From: an uncultured Ignavibacteria bacterium | Lineage (GTDB): Bacteria; Bacteroidota; Ignavibacteria; Kapaibacteriales; Kapaibacteriaceae | Assembly (NCBI GenBank): GCA_903939735.1 | Contig: CAJAIA010000001.1 | Coordinates: 165,169-229,168 of the forward strand | Length of the DNA: 64,000 bases | Direction of reading: 5' to 3' | Part shown: positions 47,667 to 55,270 of the stretch, piece by piece | Numbering within the stretch: the first letter of the stretch is position 1 | How the letters are laid out: every line of letters begins with the position of its first letter | The notes under the pieces: model-generated | The model's input: only the letters and a program-made list of their open reading frames with translations | What the model was told of the DNA's origin: nothing | The model's database searches: none | Translations under genes and position numbers: made by a program

Positions 47667-49636
47667 TCCTAGTCCTTTGCATACTGTTGAGCAACTTCTC
47701 GACGGCCGTTGCGCAGCAACTTCGGGACACGTACGGGAACGACTTCTGGATTGCCGTACCTCCAAACGATCATTCGTCGATCGGCAATCGTGATCCATCG
47801 ATGCTCTCCGTGTTCGTTGTGTGCAACGAGCCAACGACGCTGCGTTTTGAATCGCAAAAGCGTGATGGCACTGCCTTCAATTCGACCATCAACATTCCTG
47901 GTGCAGCAGTCTGGGAACTGCGCTTTGCAACGAGCGACTATGAATTGCGTGGCGTCACAACCCCGGGTGGACAGTGTGTTGATTGCGAGGAGCCGATTCC
48001 ATCATCGATCCATGTGACCACATCGACGGAAGTCACCGTCTATGCTGTCATTCGAGACGATAACACGAGCGATGCCTGGCTTGTCTTGCCAACGGATGCG
48101 CTTGGCACTGACTATGTGGTTTCAACATATGCGTCATCAGCTGAGGCCGACACCACCTTTTTTAGCCGCACATTTACATCAGCGTTTCCAAGTCAGTTTC
48201 TTGTGATTGCCACGGAAGACAGCACCGTTGTTACCGTGCAGCTACCTGTAAATCGCTCAGCGTCGGCTGATGGTGATTTCCGCAGTGTTGTCTTACAACG
48301 CGGCGACACCTATCTCGTGCAGGCCTACGTATCTGCGCAGCGTCAGAACGACGATCTCACAGGCAGCCGAGTCCGGGCAACGAAACCTATTGCTGTCCTC
48401 GGCGCACATTTCCGCGCACAGGTACCCATTCTCACGGAGCAAGCATCGCGCGACTGCTTGGTGGAGCAGCTTCCAAGCATCGATGTGTGGGGCAAGCGCG
48501 TGGTGGTTCCTCCACTTGTGCCTCCGGCAGATATCCGACGCGTCTCAGCAAGCGACGTGTCACTCGTGCGGATACTTGCTTCGAGTAGTGCATCAACGGG
48601 CCTAACCATCAATGGTAATCCGGTGGCTGTGCTTGGTGCGGGTGCCTATCTCGACGTCCCACTCGTGAACGATCCGCTCGACATCACGGCAACCAATCCA
48701 ATCCTCGTCACGATCATCGATCGTTCTGCGAATCGACAGAATGGAGCCGGACGGTCCGGAGATCCATCGCTGATCGTCGTACCACCTGTTGAGCAGTTTC
48801 TATCCTCCTATCGCGTAACGAGCATTGAACCACGTCAGTCGGGCGTTGCGTTCTACACACAGCATCAAATCACATGCATCGTGCCGTTAACGCATGCAGA
48901 CTCATTGAGATTTGATGGTGTGCTGGGTCCAGCACCTGTGCCGATCCCCGGCACGACACTTGGGTATGTGCACGTTAACGTCGAAAAGGGTCGACATACG
49001 GTTACATGCGACACAACATTCGGCATCATCGTCTATGGCTATGGTCCTGCCGAGTCGTATGGATATACCGGAGGCATGGCCTTCGAACGCTTGTACACAC
49101 CGGTGGTCGTCCTACGGGCGGTAGATCGTCGAGGCCGTCCCGGATCTGCTGATACGCTCTTCTGCGTGGTCGACAGCATCAGCAGCGAGCAGGAGGTCCG
49201 GCTCAGTGGTGCACGTACGGTTCGCGGAACGCTCAGTTTCGACGCAACGATGTTTGTGCCCGTCGATGCGCAAGGTATACGGCGTGATTCATTGCGCAGC
49301 CATGTGCAATGGGAGTATACGTTCGACTCACTTGTTGTCGGCGATACCATCGTTCGTGTGCCTGGTACACACGTGCTTGGTAGCGACACAGCCTCAGTCA
49401 TCGACATCTATGAGAGTGCTTGGTATGCCGGCAATGGCGACTCACTATTCGTACGTTCCGATGAGCGTGATGGCGTTCTCCGAACAGATGGCATCTGTCT
49501 TGATGGAACAACGCCGCGATTGTTCGATCCTACACGCCCACAGGTTCCGCGTCAGCGTCGCTACTACGACATTCGTGGACGCTACATTGGGTCTTCACTC
49601 GAAGGTCAGCCCCCTGGCGTATATTTCGAGCGATGA
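47651..49636 (+). CDS. Secreted IgGFc-binding-like protein
   Basis: A 661-residue exported protein: signal peptide at 1-21 (LVLVLCILLSNFSTAVAQ), then RDTYGNDFWIAVPPN, the start of an IgGFc_binding N-terminal domain (to about 390). These domains are found in surface proteins of bacteria and in Fcgbp; they need not bind IgG. The last 60 residues end RYYDIRGRYIGSSLEGQPPG, similar to a short secretion tail. It starts in the 3' end of the GT4 gene and its stop overlaps the rluE-like gene (ATGA). Confidence 0.72.
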   Translation: MARNLVLVLCILLSNFSTAVAQQLRDTYGNDFWIAVPPNDHSSIGNRDPSMLSVFVVCNEPTTLRFESQKRDGTAFNSTINIPGAAVWELRFATSDYELRGVTTPGGQCVDCEEPIPSSIHVTTSTEVTVYAVIRDDNTSDAWLVLPTDALGTDYVVSTYASSAEADTTFFSRTFTSAFPSQFLVIATEDSTVVTVQLPVNRSASADGDFRSVVLQRGDTYLVQAYVSAQRQNDDLTGSRVRATKPIAVLGAHFRAQVPILTEQASRDCLVEQLPSIDVWGKRVVVPPLVPPADIRRVSASDVSLVRILASSSASTGLTINGNPVAVLGAGAYLDVPLVNDPLDITATNPILVTIIDRSANRQNGAGRSGDPSLIVVPPVEQFLSSYRVTSIEPRQSGVAFYTQHQITCIVPLTHADSLRFDGVLGPAPVPIPGTTLGYVHVNVEKGRHTVTCDTTFGIIVYGYGPAESYGYTGGMAFERLYTPVVVLRAVDRRGRPGSADTLFCVVDSISSEQEVRLSGARTVRGTLSFDATMFVPVDAQGIRRDSLRSHVQWEYTFDSLVVGDTIVRVPGTHVLGSDTASVIDIYESAWYAGNGDSLFVRSDERDGVLRTDGICLDGTTPRLFDPTRPQVPRQRRYYDIRGRYIGSSLEGQPPGVYFER

Positions 49637-50241
49637 TCATCGCATTCTACAAGCCGTACGGCGTACTGTCTCAGTTCACACCGGAACCCGGCAGCTCGTA
49701 TCAACCACTTGCAGCATTTGACCTCCCACCGGAAGTCTATCCGATTGGTCGACTTGACGCCGACAGTGAAGGGCTGTTGCTTCTTACAAATGAACGGCAT
49801 CTGCCAGCCGTGTTTCTCGATCCCGATCACGGCCACGAGCGCACATACCTGATACAAGTCGAGGGAGCAGTCACCGAGTCTGCCCTGTCACAGTTGCGTG
49901 ACGGAGTCGTTATTCGCGGGTATCGCACACAGCCATGCGCAGCTCTGATGGCTGACGAACCGTCCTGGCTCGCAGAACGCGTTCCGCCGATTCGACATCG
50001 TGCAGCAATTCCAACGTCGTGGCTTCAGCTCGGACTCCATGAAGGAAAGAACCGTCAAGTTCGACGTATGACGGCGGCCGTCGTCTTCCCTACGCTGCGC
50101 TTGATTCGTATCGCCATCGGCAAGCTTACGCTTGTTGACCTAGGCTTGGGTGTCGGTGAGTGGCGTGTCTTGCGTGACGACGAGCGCCTTCTGCTTGCGG
50201 ATCTGCCGCGTGTAGCGGACGATCGAGAACGCAAATCCTAG
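49633..50241 (+). CDS. Pseudouridine synthase (RluE/RsuA family)
   Basis: A 202-residue synthase without an S4 domain, as in RluE. The catalytic Asp is in PIGRLDADSEGLLLLTN; KNRQVRRMTAAVVFPTLRL is the second signature. It isomerises a uridine in rRNA; the position is not assigned. The start overlaps the secreted protein gene by ATGA. The last 102 bases overlap the convergent ccmF coding region, so the C-terminus and the ccmF C-terminus share DNA. Confidence 0.88.
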   Translation: MIIAFYKPYGVLSQFTPEPGSSYQPLAAFDLPPEVYPIGRLDADSEGLLLLTNERHLPAVFLDPDHGHERTYLIQVEGAVTESALSQLRDGVVIRGYRTQPCAALMADEPSWLAERVPPIRHRAAIPTSWLQLGLHEGKNRQVRRMTAAVVFPTLRLIRIAIGKLTLVDLGLGVGEWRVLRDDERLLLADLPRVADDRERKS

Positions 50242-52488
50242 CACCATCGTAATCACACCGAACCACACGAGTGATATCCATGGCTTCACAGAGAAGTCAA
50301 CCGTAAACACCTCGCGCGGACGTGGCAGCGGCTTCGACATGTCGCGGAAGACAAGGTCGCCCGTCGACTTGGTTGGATCTTCATTATTGCGGGCAATCTC
50401 AGCAAGACCAACAGCCATGGTTGATCCAGGGAGCTGAACCCATTCAGGATCAAAGACAGGTCCGGATGCGCCAGTGGCAATCTTCGTGCGTGCCTTCAGC
50501 ACCGCACTGCTATCCGCGGTACGAACATTCAACACCGCTGACATCTGCATGCGTCCGTCTGCCGTTTGCTCCTCTTCCATCGGCATCGTGAAACGCTCGA
50601 GCTCAATCACAACAGATGAATCATATGGTGCACGGATCGACGTGCCACGCATGATCGTGGTACGTTGGAACAAATCCTCGCGCTCCGTTGCCTTTGGTGA
50701 TACGTACAAGTCATTGTGTAATCCCCAGCGAATACCGGGCTCGAGGAAGGGCGACTGGCGCTTGTTGAAATCCGACCAATAGAGAACTGCTGCAACAGTT
50801 TCTGTTGAGCCGCCGCGCTCAATCCTGACGAAGTACTTGAACTTCTCGCGGTCGGCATAGTGCTTTTCGACCTGTTCCTTACCAAGGTACGTGAGAGTGT
50901 ACTCACCCACAGGTGTCGGGACACCATGCACAAGAACAGCGTGATGCGATTCCGTGTACGACGACGTCGTGATAACACCGAAGATCAGCAATGCGATACC
51001 CGTGTGCGAGATATATGCTCCCGCCATAGCTGGCGATGCACCAATAATGCCAATGCCAATACGGAGGTTGATAGCGAAGGAGAACCACGCAGTAAACGCC
51101 AGCACAATCTGTCCGACGTCGTTGATACCGATGGCAACCATAACGGCCGTTGCAACCGCTGCTACTGCTGCACCATAGGTCACGAGTGATTGAATCTTCG
51201 CTCGCGGCGTTGAACGCCAGATGAAGATCAGCGAAAGAGCGTTGACGATCAACACAGCCGGCACAAGCACCAGATGCACGCGATTATAGAACTCGATTGC
51301 AACGGCGACCTTCGGTAGTCCGAGTACCTCCATGAACACCGGCCACGATGTTCCGATCGTCACAAAGATTGCAGACGCCATGATAAGCGCTGCACCAATT
51401 GAGAGCATGAACTCACGCGTGGTTGGCGAGAACTCTTCACGATGAATGTTCATGTCGCCCCGGCGGCGCAACACCATTACGATGCCGATCGCACTGAACG
51501 TTACCATGAACAACAACAGGATCCAGAAGGCGAACTTTCCTGGGTCGACGAACGAGTGAACCGATGTATCGCCAAGGATACCGCTGCGCGTAAGGAACGT
51601 CGAGTACAGCACCATCACAAAGCTTGCAACAGCAAGGATCATGTTCGTCTTGACGAGTCCGCGCGTACGCTTCTGCACGAGCATCGTGTGCACCAGTGCA
51701 ACGACAACGAGCCATGGAATGAGCGATGAATTCTCAACAGGATCCCAGCCCCAGAAGCCACCCCATCCAAGCGTTTCGTATGCCCAGAAGCCCCCTAACA
51801 TGATGCCGAAGCCCAGGACTGCCGTCCCGAACAATGTCCACGGCAACGCGATATCGATCCAGCGGTGATACTCACGGCGGATCAAACCCGCCATAGCGAA
51901 CGCAAAGCTGACCGACATGGACGCAAAGCCGATGAAGAGAATCGGCGGGTGGATTGTAATCCACGCATTGTGCAAGAGCGGGTTTAGTCCTTTCCCATTA
52001 TCACGAACGTCGGCGATCGTAAGACCATCAGCGGCGAATGATTCGTGGAAGTAGGCGAACGGGTTCTTTGCCACAAGCAGCAATGTGAGGAAGCTCACGA
52101 TCAGACCGTAGAACACCATCACAGGAGCTTCGTAGGAGTGGCGTCGTGCATAGGGAGTGAGCACAACACCAATCAGTGCAACGAACATCGTCCAGAGGAG
52201 GAAGCTCCCCTCCTGCCCCGAATAGAAACTCGCAATCAGCAGATGGAGCGGAAGTTCACGTGACGAGTAATTCCAGACGTAGGTATAGTCAAAGCGATGC
52301 TGGAGAATCAGGACAACCAGGATCACCGCAGATACGACCAGACCAAGTGCAACACCGCTGAAGATGCGACGTGCAATCATCGAGAACCATGCAGCTCGTT
52401 CGTTATCGGCATACAATGCTGCGGCGTAGAGACCCGTTGCCGACAAGGCCATTCCGAAGAGCACGTGAATCAGGATCTGAGCGATCAT
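50140..52488 (-). CDS. ccmF: Cytochrome c heme lyase subunit CcmF
   Basis: A 782-residue CcmF/CcsA-type membrane protein of the cytochrome c maturation system that attaches heme to apocytochromes. The WWD motif is WGGFWGWDPVENSSLIPW, with many helices through residues about 1-490 and a large periplasmic domain at about 515-740, then a last helix at the C-terminus. Conserved His residues are in the NAWITIHPPILFIG segment. The start overlaps the CcmE-like gene by ATGA. Its 3' end is antisense to rluE. Confidence 0.92.
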   Translation of the reverse strand: MIAQILIHVLFGMALSATGLYAAALYADNERAAWFSMIARRIFSGVALGLVVSAVILVVLILQHRFDYTYVWNYSSRELPLHLLIASFYSGQEGSFLLWTMFVALIGVVLTPYARRHSYEAPVMVFYGLIVSFLTLLLVAKNPFAYFHESFAADGLTIADVRDNGKGLNPLLHNAWITIHPPILFIGFASMSVSFAFAMAGLIRREYHRWIDIALPWTLFGTAVLGFGIMLGGFWAYETLGWGGFWGWDPVENSSLIPWLVVVALVHTMLVQKRTRGLVKTNMILAVASFVMVLYSTFLTRSGILGDTSVHSFVDPGKFAFWILLLFMVTFSAIGIVMVLRRRGDMNIHREEFSPTTREFMLSIGAALIMASAIFVTIGTSWPVFMEVLGLPKVAVAIEFYNRVHLVLVPAVLIVNALSLIFIWRSTPRAKIQSLVTYGAAVAAVATAVMVAIGINDVGQIVLAFTAWFSFAINLRIGIGIIGASPAMAGAYISHTGIALLIFGVITTSSYTESHHAVLVHGVPTPVGEYTLTYLGKEQVEKHYADREKFKYFVRIERGGSTETVAAVLYWSDFNKRQSPFLEPGIRWGLHNDLYVSPKATEREDLFQRTTIMRGTSIRAPYDSSVVIELERFTMPMEEEQTADGRMQMSAVLNVRTADSSAVLKARTKIATGASGPVFDPEWVQLPGSTMAVGLAEIARNNEDPTKSTGDLVFRDMSKPLPRPREVFTVDFSVKPWISLVWFGVITMVLGFAFSIVRYTRQIRKQKALVVTQDTPLTDTQA

Positions 52489-52841
52489 TGTGCGTACACC
52501 TGTGTTGCATGGAAATACGGATCATGCCCGTCGTGGACATGGCCGACGAATCGAACAACCTGTCCGGACGCAAACGGTGCATCTGGAGTATTGCCGGTGT
52601 ATTGCACGCGGAATGCAGCACCCGTATTGTCAGTACACGCAATGCGTTCAGGAGCCTCAACGGCATTGACGATCGTTGAGACGATGATCACCTTTGGTGC
52701 TTGATCACCTTCAACGCCCGATGTGTGATCGCTCGACGCAACGGCGAAGGTCACTTCTGTGAGCTGACCATATGTTGAGGCAATCCAGACACCAAGCGGG
52801 ATGCCGACGATTGCTGTGATGATGATGATACGTTTGAGCAT
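52485..52841 (-). CDS. Second CcmE-like OB-fold protein without heme ligand
   Basis: A 118-residue protein: one membrane anchor (IIIITAIVGIPLGVWIASTY) and a periplasmic OB-fold domain. The segment YTGNTPDAPFASGQVVRFVG (81-100) matches the CcmE pattern of YTG-PD-F-GQ-VV-G, but the protein stops at FHATQVYAQ, at the place where CcmE would continue with the heme-binding His/Cys-x3-Tyr. So it is a shortened CcmE paralog with no ligand. It sits between the ligand-bearing CcmE (14 bases upstream) and ccmF (4-base overlap). It may be a structural partner or chaperone (inference). Confidence 0.75.
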   Translation of the reverse strand: MLKRIIIITAIVGIPLGVWIASTYGQLTEVTFAVASSDHTSGVEGDQAPKVIIVSTIVNAVEAPERIACTDNTGAAFRVQYTGNTPDAPFASGQVVRFVGHVHDGHDPYFHATQVYAQ

Positions 52842-52855
52842 GTCGCTGGTAGTCC

Positions 52856-53254
52856 TTACGAGGCAGGCATTGCGTCCGTCGGCTGTCCTTCGTACTTCGA
52901 CGGACATTTTGTGAGAACGTTCGAGGCCTTCAGGACACCATCATCGATGCGCCCCTTGACCACGACACTGACGGCTGCCTCGAAGTTGTTTGGCTTCGCT
53001 CCAATGAGCTCAACAGGGATCAATGCCCCCTGCTCGTCTCGGAGCGTGAATGCAAACGTATTGGACTGCGCATCGTAGTTCCATCCCTTGGATTTCTCCC
53101 ACGTGCCAATGATCTGCACTGTTTTACCCAGCTTTTCAGCGCGATCAACAGTAGCATACTCGATGGATGAATCTGAGAGCGCTGAAATTCCAACCCAGGC
53201 GAGGGCAAGAATAACAGCACCGGCGATGATGTACTTCCAGGGGAGTTGTTTCAT
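52856..53254 (-). CDS. ccmE: Cytochrome c maturation heme chaperone CcmE, cysteine type
   Basis: A 132-residue CcmE with one N-terminal anchor and a periplasmic OB fold. The heme-binding motif is CPSKY (Cys117-x3-Tyr121) rather than the usual His-x3-Tyr, the variant known from Desulfovibrio and some archaea. The periplasmic strands (VELIGAKPNNFEAAVSVVVKG) align with the normal YTG-PD-F-GQ-VV-G pattern though weakly. The start MKQLPWKYIIAG at 53254 is 8 bases after the CcmD-like stop. Confidence 0.85.
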   Translation of the reverse strand: MKQLPWKYIIAGAVILALAWVGISALSDSSIEYATVDRAEKLGKTVQIIGTWEKSKGWNYDAQSNTFAFTLRDEQGALIPVELIGAKPNNFEAAVSVVVKGRIDDGVLKASNVLTKCPSKYEGQPTDAMPAS

Positions 53255-53262
53255 GGTGATCG

Positions 53263-53397
53263 TTAACGTTCGATGCGTGATTCTAGTTCGCGCAGACGTG
53301 CATCCACACGCTGAAGATAGACGGCGACGCCTACCCAGATAACCAGTGCCGTAATCAGCACGACGTACATCGCGTTCGCAGTGAGAAATGGAATCAT
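53263..53397 (-). CDS. Small CcmD-like membrane protein
   Basis: A 44-residue protein: a transmembrane helix (MYVVLITALVIWVGVAVYL) followed by a charged helix (QRVDARLRELESRIER), the size and topology of CcmD, which links CcmC to CcmE. The start ATG 53397 overlaps the ccmC stop by ATGA, and ccmE follows by 8 bases. The position in the operon supports the call more than the sequence. Confidence 0.75.
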   Translation of the reverse strand: MIPFLTANAMYVVLITALVIWVGVAVYLQRVDARLRELESRIER

Positions 53398-54461
53398 GAT
53401 TGGTGCTCCTGTACAGTCGTCCAACGTGCAACGCGTTCCGAGCGGATTCTCAGATTCGCGAGCCAAAAGAACACAAGCGTAAAGGCAAAGAGTGCAACTG
53501 CGTAAATGGCCTGTTTGGTGCTATTAAGCGAATCCGATGTCAGACTCAAGAGTGGTCCGGCCGTCGAATCATCAGCTGATCCAGGATGTAGACCCGGCAG
53601 CAACCGCGGTAGGACAAAGACTAAGAACGGCACGGTTGCAAAGGCGATGATCGCATAGGCAGAACTCAGACGCGCGCGTCGCGCTGGATCCTCGATTGTT
53701 GAGCGCAACAGGAAGTACGCGCCATAGATCAACAGCAGGATAAAAATCGACGTCTGCCGTGGGTCCCAGTTCCAGAACGATCCCCAGTTGAACTTCGCCC
53801 AAACCGCACCCGTCACGGTTGCAAGGATCGCATACAGCGTACCGACGCTGGCCATAGCAACCGAGATGTCGTCTGCTTCGAGTGAGCGTTTGCGGAGATA
53901 CATAACCCCGTAGATCATGCTCAGGAGGTAGGCGATCGTTGCAATCCACGACATCGGTACGTGGAAGAACAGGATACGCGAACGTTCTTCCAGACCCATG
54001 ATGTACGGCAACGTGATTGCGGGGTCAACCGCAACGAGCTCATCGGCTTGAAACACGACATCCGATTCCCCACGACGGACATGCACAACAATCGGTGTGT
54101 TGGCACCTGCCGATGCAATAGCCTGGCGAACAGGCTCATACGCTCGGAGCATGATGGGTCGATTGGCAACACGGGCGTCCTGTGCAGGAATAAGACTCGT
54201 CCCCTGTTCGTCAGCAACAGCGTGCGCTTCATCGGCGATGATGAGCACAGGCACACTCTTTGTGCTGTCGGCACGATGCTGAATCACGGCATCGATGGTG
54301 CTCCCTGCAAGGGGCGGATAGATAGCCAACACCACAACAACGGCGACGGAGACAATCGCCAGAATACGCCACCACGCGGGACGCGGGAGATGCAACCGTC
54401 GAGGGATGAAGCCGATTGCTAGGCCGAGCAAACTGCCGGCGAGCATAAGCACAAATTTCAT
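53394..54461 (-). CDS. ccmC: Heme exporter protein CcmC with periplasmic insert
   Basis: A 355-residue CcmC, about 110 longer than usual. The core has the ILFFHVPMSWIA segment with His167, and the WWD-type motif WGSFWNWDPRQTSIF (226-240), then three further helices. Between the first helices (ending about residue 50) and the LPYIMGLEERSRILFFHVP segment (151-169), where normal CcmC has about 15 residues, there are about 95 extra (residues 55-150: about half beta-rich with ANTPIVVHVRRGESDVV). It is the first ccm gene, 9 bases after rsbW. ccmA and ccmB are not in the window. Confidence 0.88.
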   Translation of the reverse strand: MKFVLMLAGSLLGLAIGFIPRRLHLPRPAWWRILAIVSVAVVVVLAIYPPLAGSTIDAVIQHRADSTKSVPVLIIADEAHAVADEQGTSLIPAQDARVANRPIMLRAYEPVRQAIASAGANTPIVVHVRRGESDVVFQADELVAVDPAITLPYIMGLEERSRILFFHVPMSWIATIAYLLSMIYGVMYLRKRSLEADDISVAMASVGTLYAILATVTGAVWAKFNWGSFWNWDPRQTSIFILLLIYGAYFLLRSTIEDPARRARLSSAYAIIAFATVPFLVFVLPRLLPGLHPGSADDSTAGPLLSLTSDSLNSTKQAIYAVALFAFTLVFFWLANLRIRSERVARWTTVQEHQS

Positions 54462-54470
54462 GTGCGCAAA

Positions 54471-54917
54471 TTACGACGCGGAACGATGATGCTTACGCAG
54501 GATAAGACGGTTAAATGGGATATCAGCGGATGCCGGGACGTAGTCGATCTGATCCATTACCCTGCGAATCAAGGCAATCCCCAAACCTCCGGGCCGCATT
54601 TCGCGGAAGTAGGCCGCCATATCGGGCTGATCTACGTCCCGCAAATCGAACGCAGCAGATTGGTCGCGTATCTCAATAGCGATGTCATGGTCTGAGACGA
54701 CAATTCGGAGTTCGATCTCAGTTGTCGGACATAGCGCTGCCGCGTGCGTAACAATGTTTGCAACGGCCTCGTCCACGGCAAGGACAATGCCATTGCGTTC
54801 GCCATCTGTGAGGAACGTCGACACGATAGCGCTACCAACGTAGGCGCGAATACGTTCGAGATTCTCCGTACGCGGAAGAATGCGAAGGGGTGCTAGATGG
54901 TTCGAACTAGTGGTCAT
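54471..54917 (-). CDS. Anti-sigma/anti-STAS serine kinase, RsbW-like
   Basis: A 148-residue GHKL ATPase kinase. The N box DEAVANIVTHA (about residue 48) and the G box PGGLGIALIRRVMDQID (about 109) are intact. As in RsbW or SpoIIAB, it would phosphorylate its STAS partner, encoded immediately upstream, and sequester a regulator. No sigma factor gene is adjacent. The ATG overlaps the STAS stop (ATGA), and the stop lies 9 bases before the ccmC start. Confidence 0.9.
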   Translation of the reverse strand: MTTSSNHLAPLRILPRTENLERIRAYVGSAIVSTFLTDGERNGIVLAVDEAVANIVTHAAALCPTTEIELRIVVSDHDIAIEIRDQSAAFDLRDVDQPDMAAYFREMRPGGLGIALIRRVMDQIDYVPASADIPFNRLILRKHHRSAS

Positions 54918-55270
54918 TGACGCGACCGAAACTCCTGCTGTGCTTGGTCTACCGTCGTGGTGATTGTGAAGAGCACCTGGAATCCGAGCAGATCGAATAC
55001 CGAGAAGACATTCTCGCGCATAGAAGCGAGCAGAATATCACCACGATCACGGCGCACATCTTCGATGAAGACCATGAAGACACCGAGACCAGCGCTTGAG
55101 ATATACTCGAGGTCGGAAAAATCCACGATGATGCGCAACGCACCAGCCTGAATGATGGTCCGAAGCTCACGTTCAAACTCGCTCGCCGTATGAGCATCGA
55201 GATAGCCGTGGAGTTCGACGATCACGACGTCATCTTCTCCGTGACGAACAGTGGTGGTAAACGTGCTCAT
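54914..55270 (-). CDS. STAS-domain anti-anti-sigma factor (RsbV-like)
   Basis: A 118-residue single STAS domain. The phosphorylatable serine is in LEYISSAGLGVFMVF (about residue 58-60), preceded by VDFSDLEYI. Its phosphorylation state should be set by the kinase downstream and the phosphatase upstream. It overlaps each neighbour by ATGA. Confidence 0.92.
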   Translation of the reverse strand: MSTFTTTVRHGEDDVVIVELHGYLDAHTASEFERELRTIIQAGALRIIVDFSDLEYISSAGLGVFMVFIEDVRRDRGDILLASMRENVFSVFDLLGFQVLFTITTTVDQAQQEFRSRQ

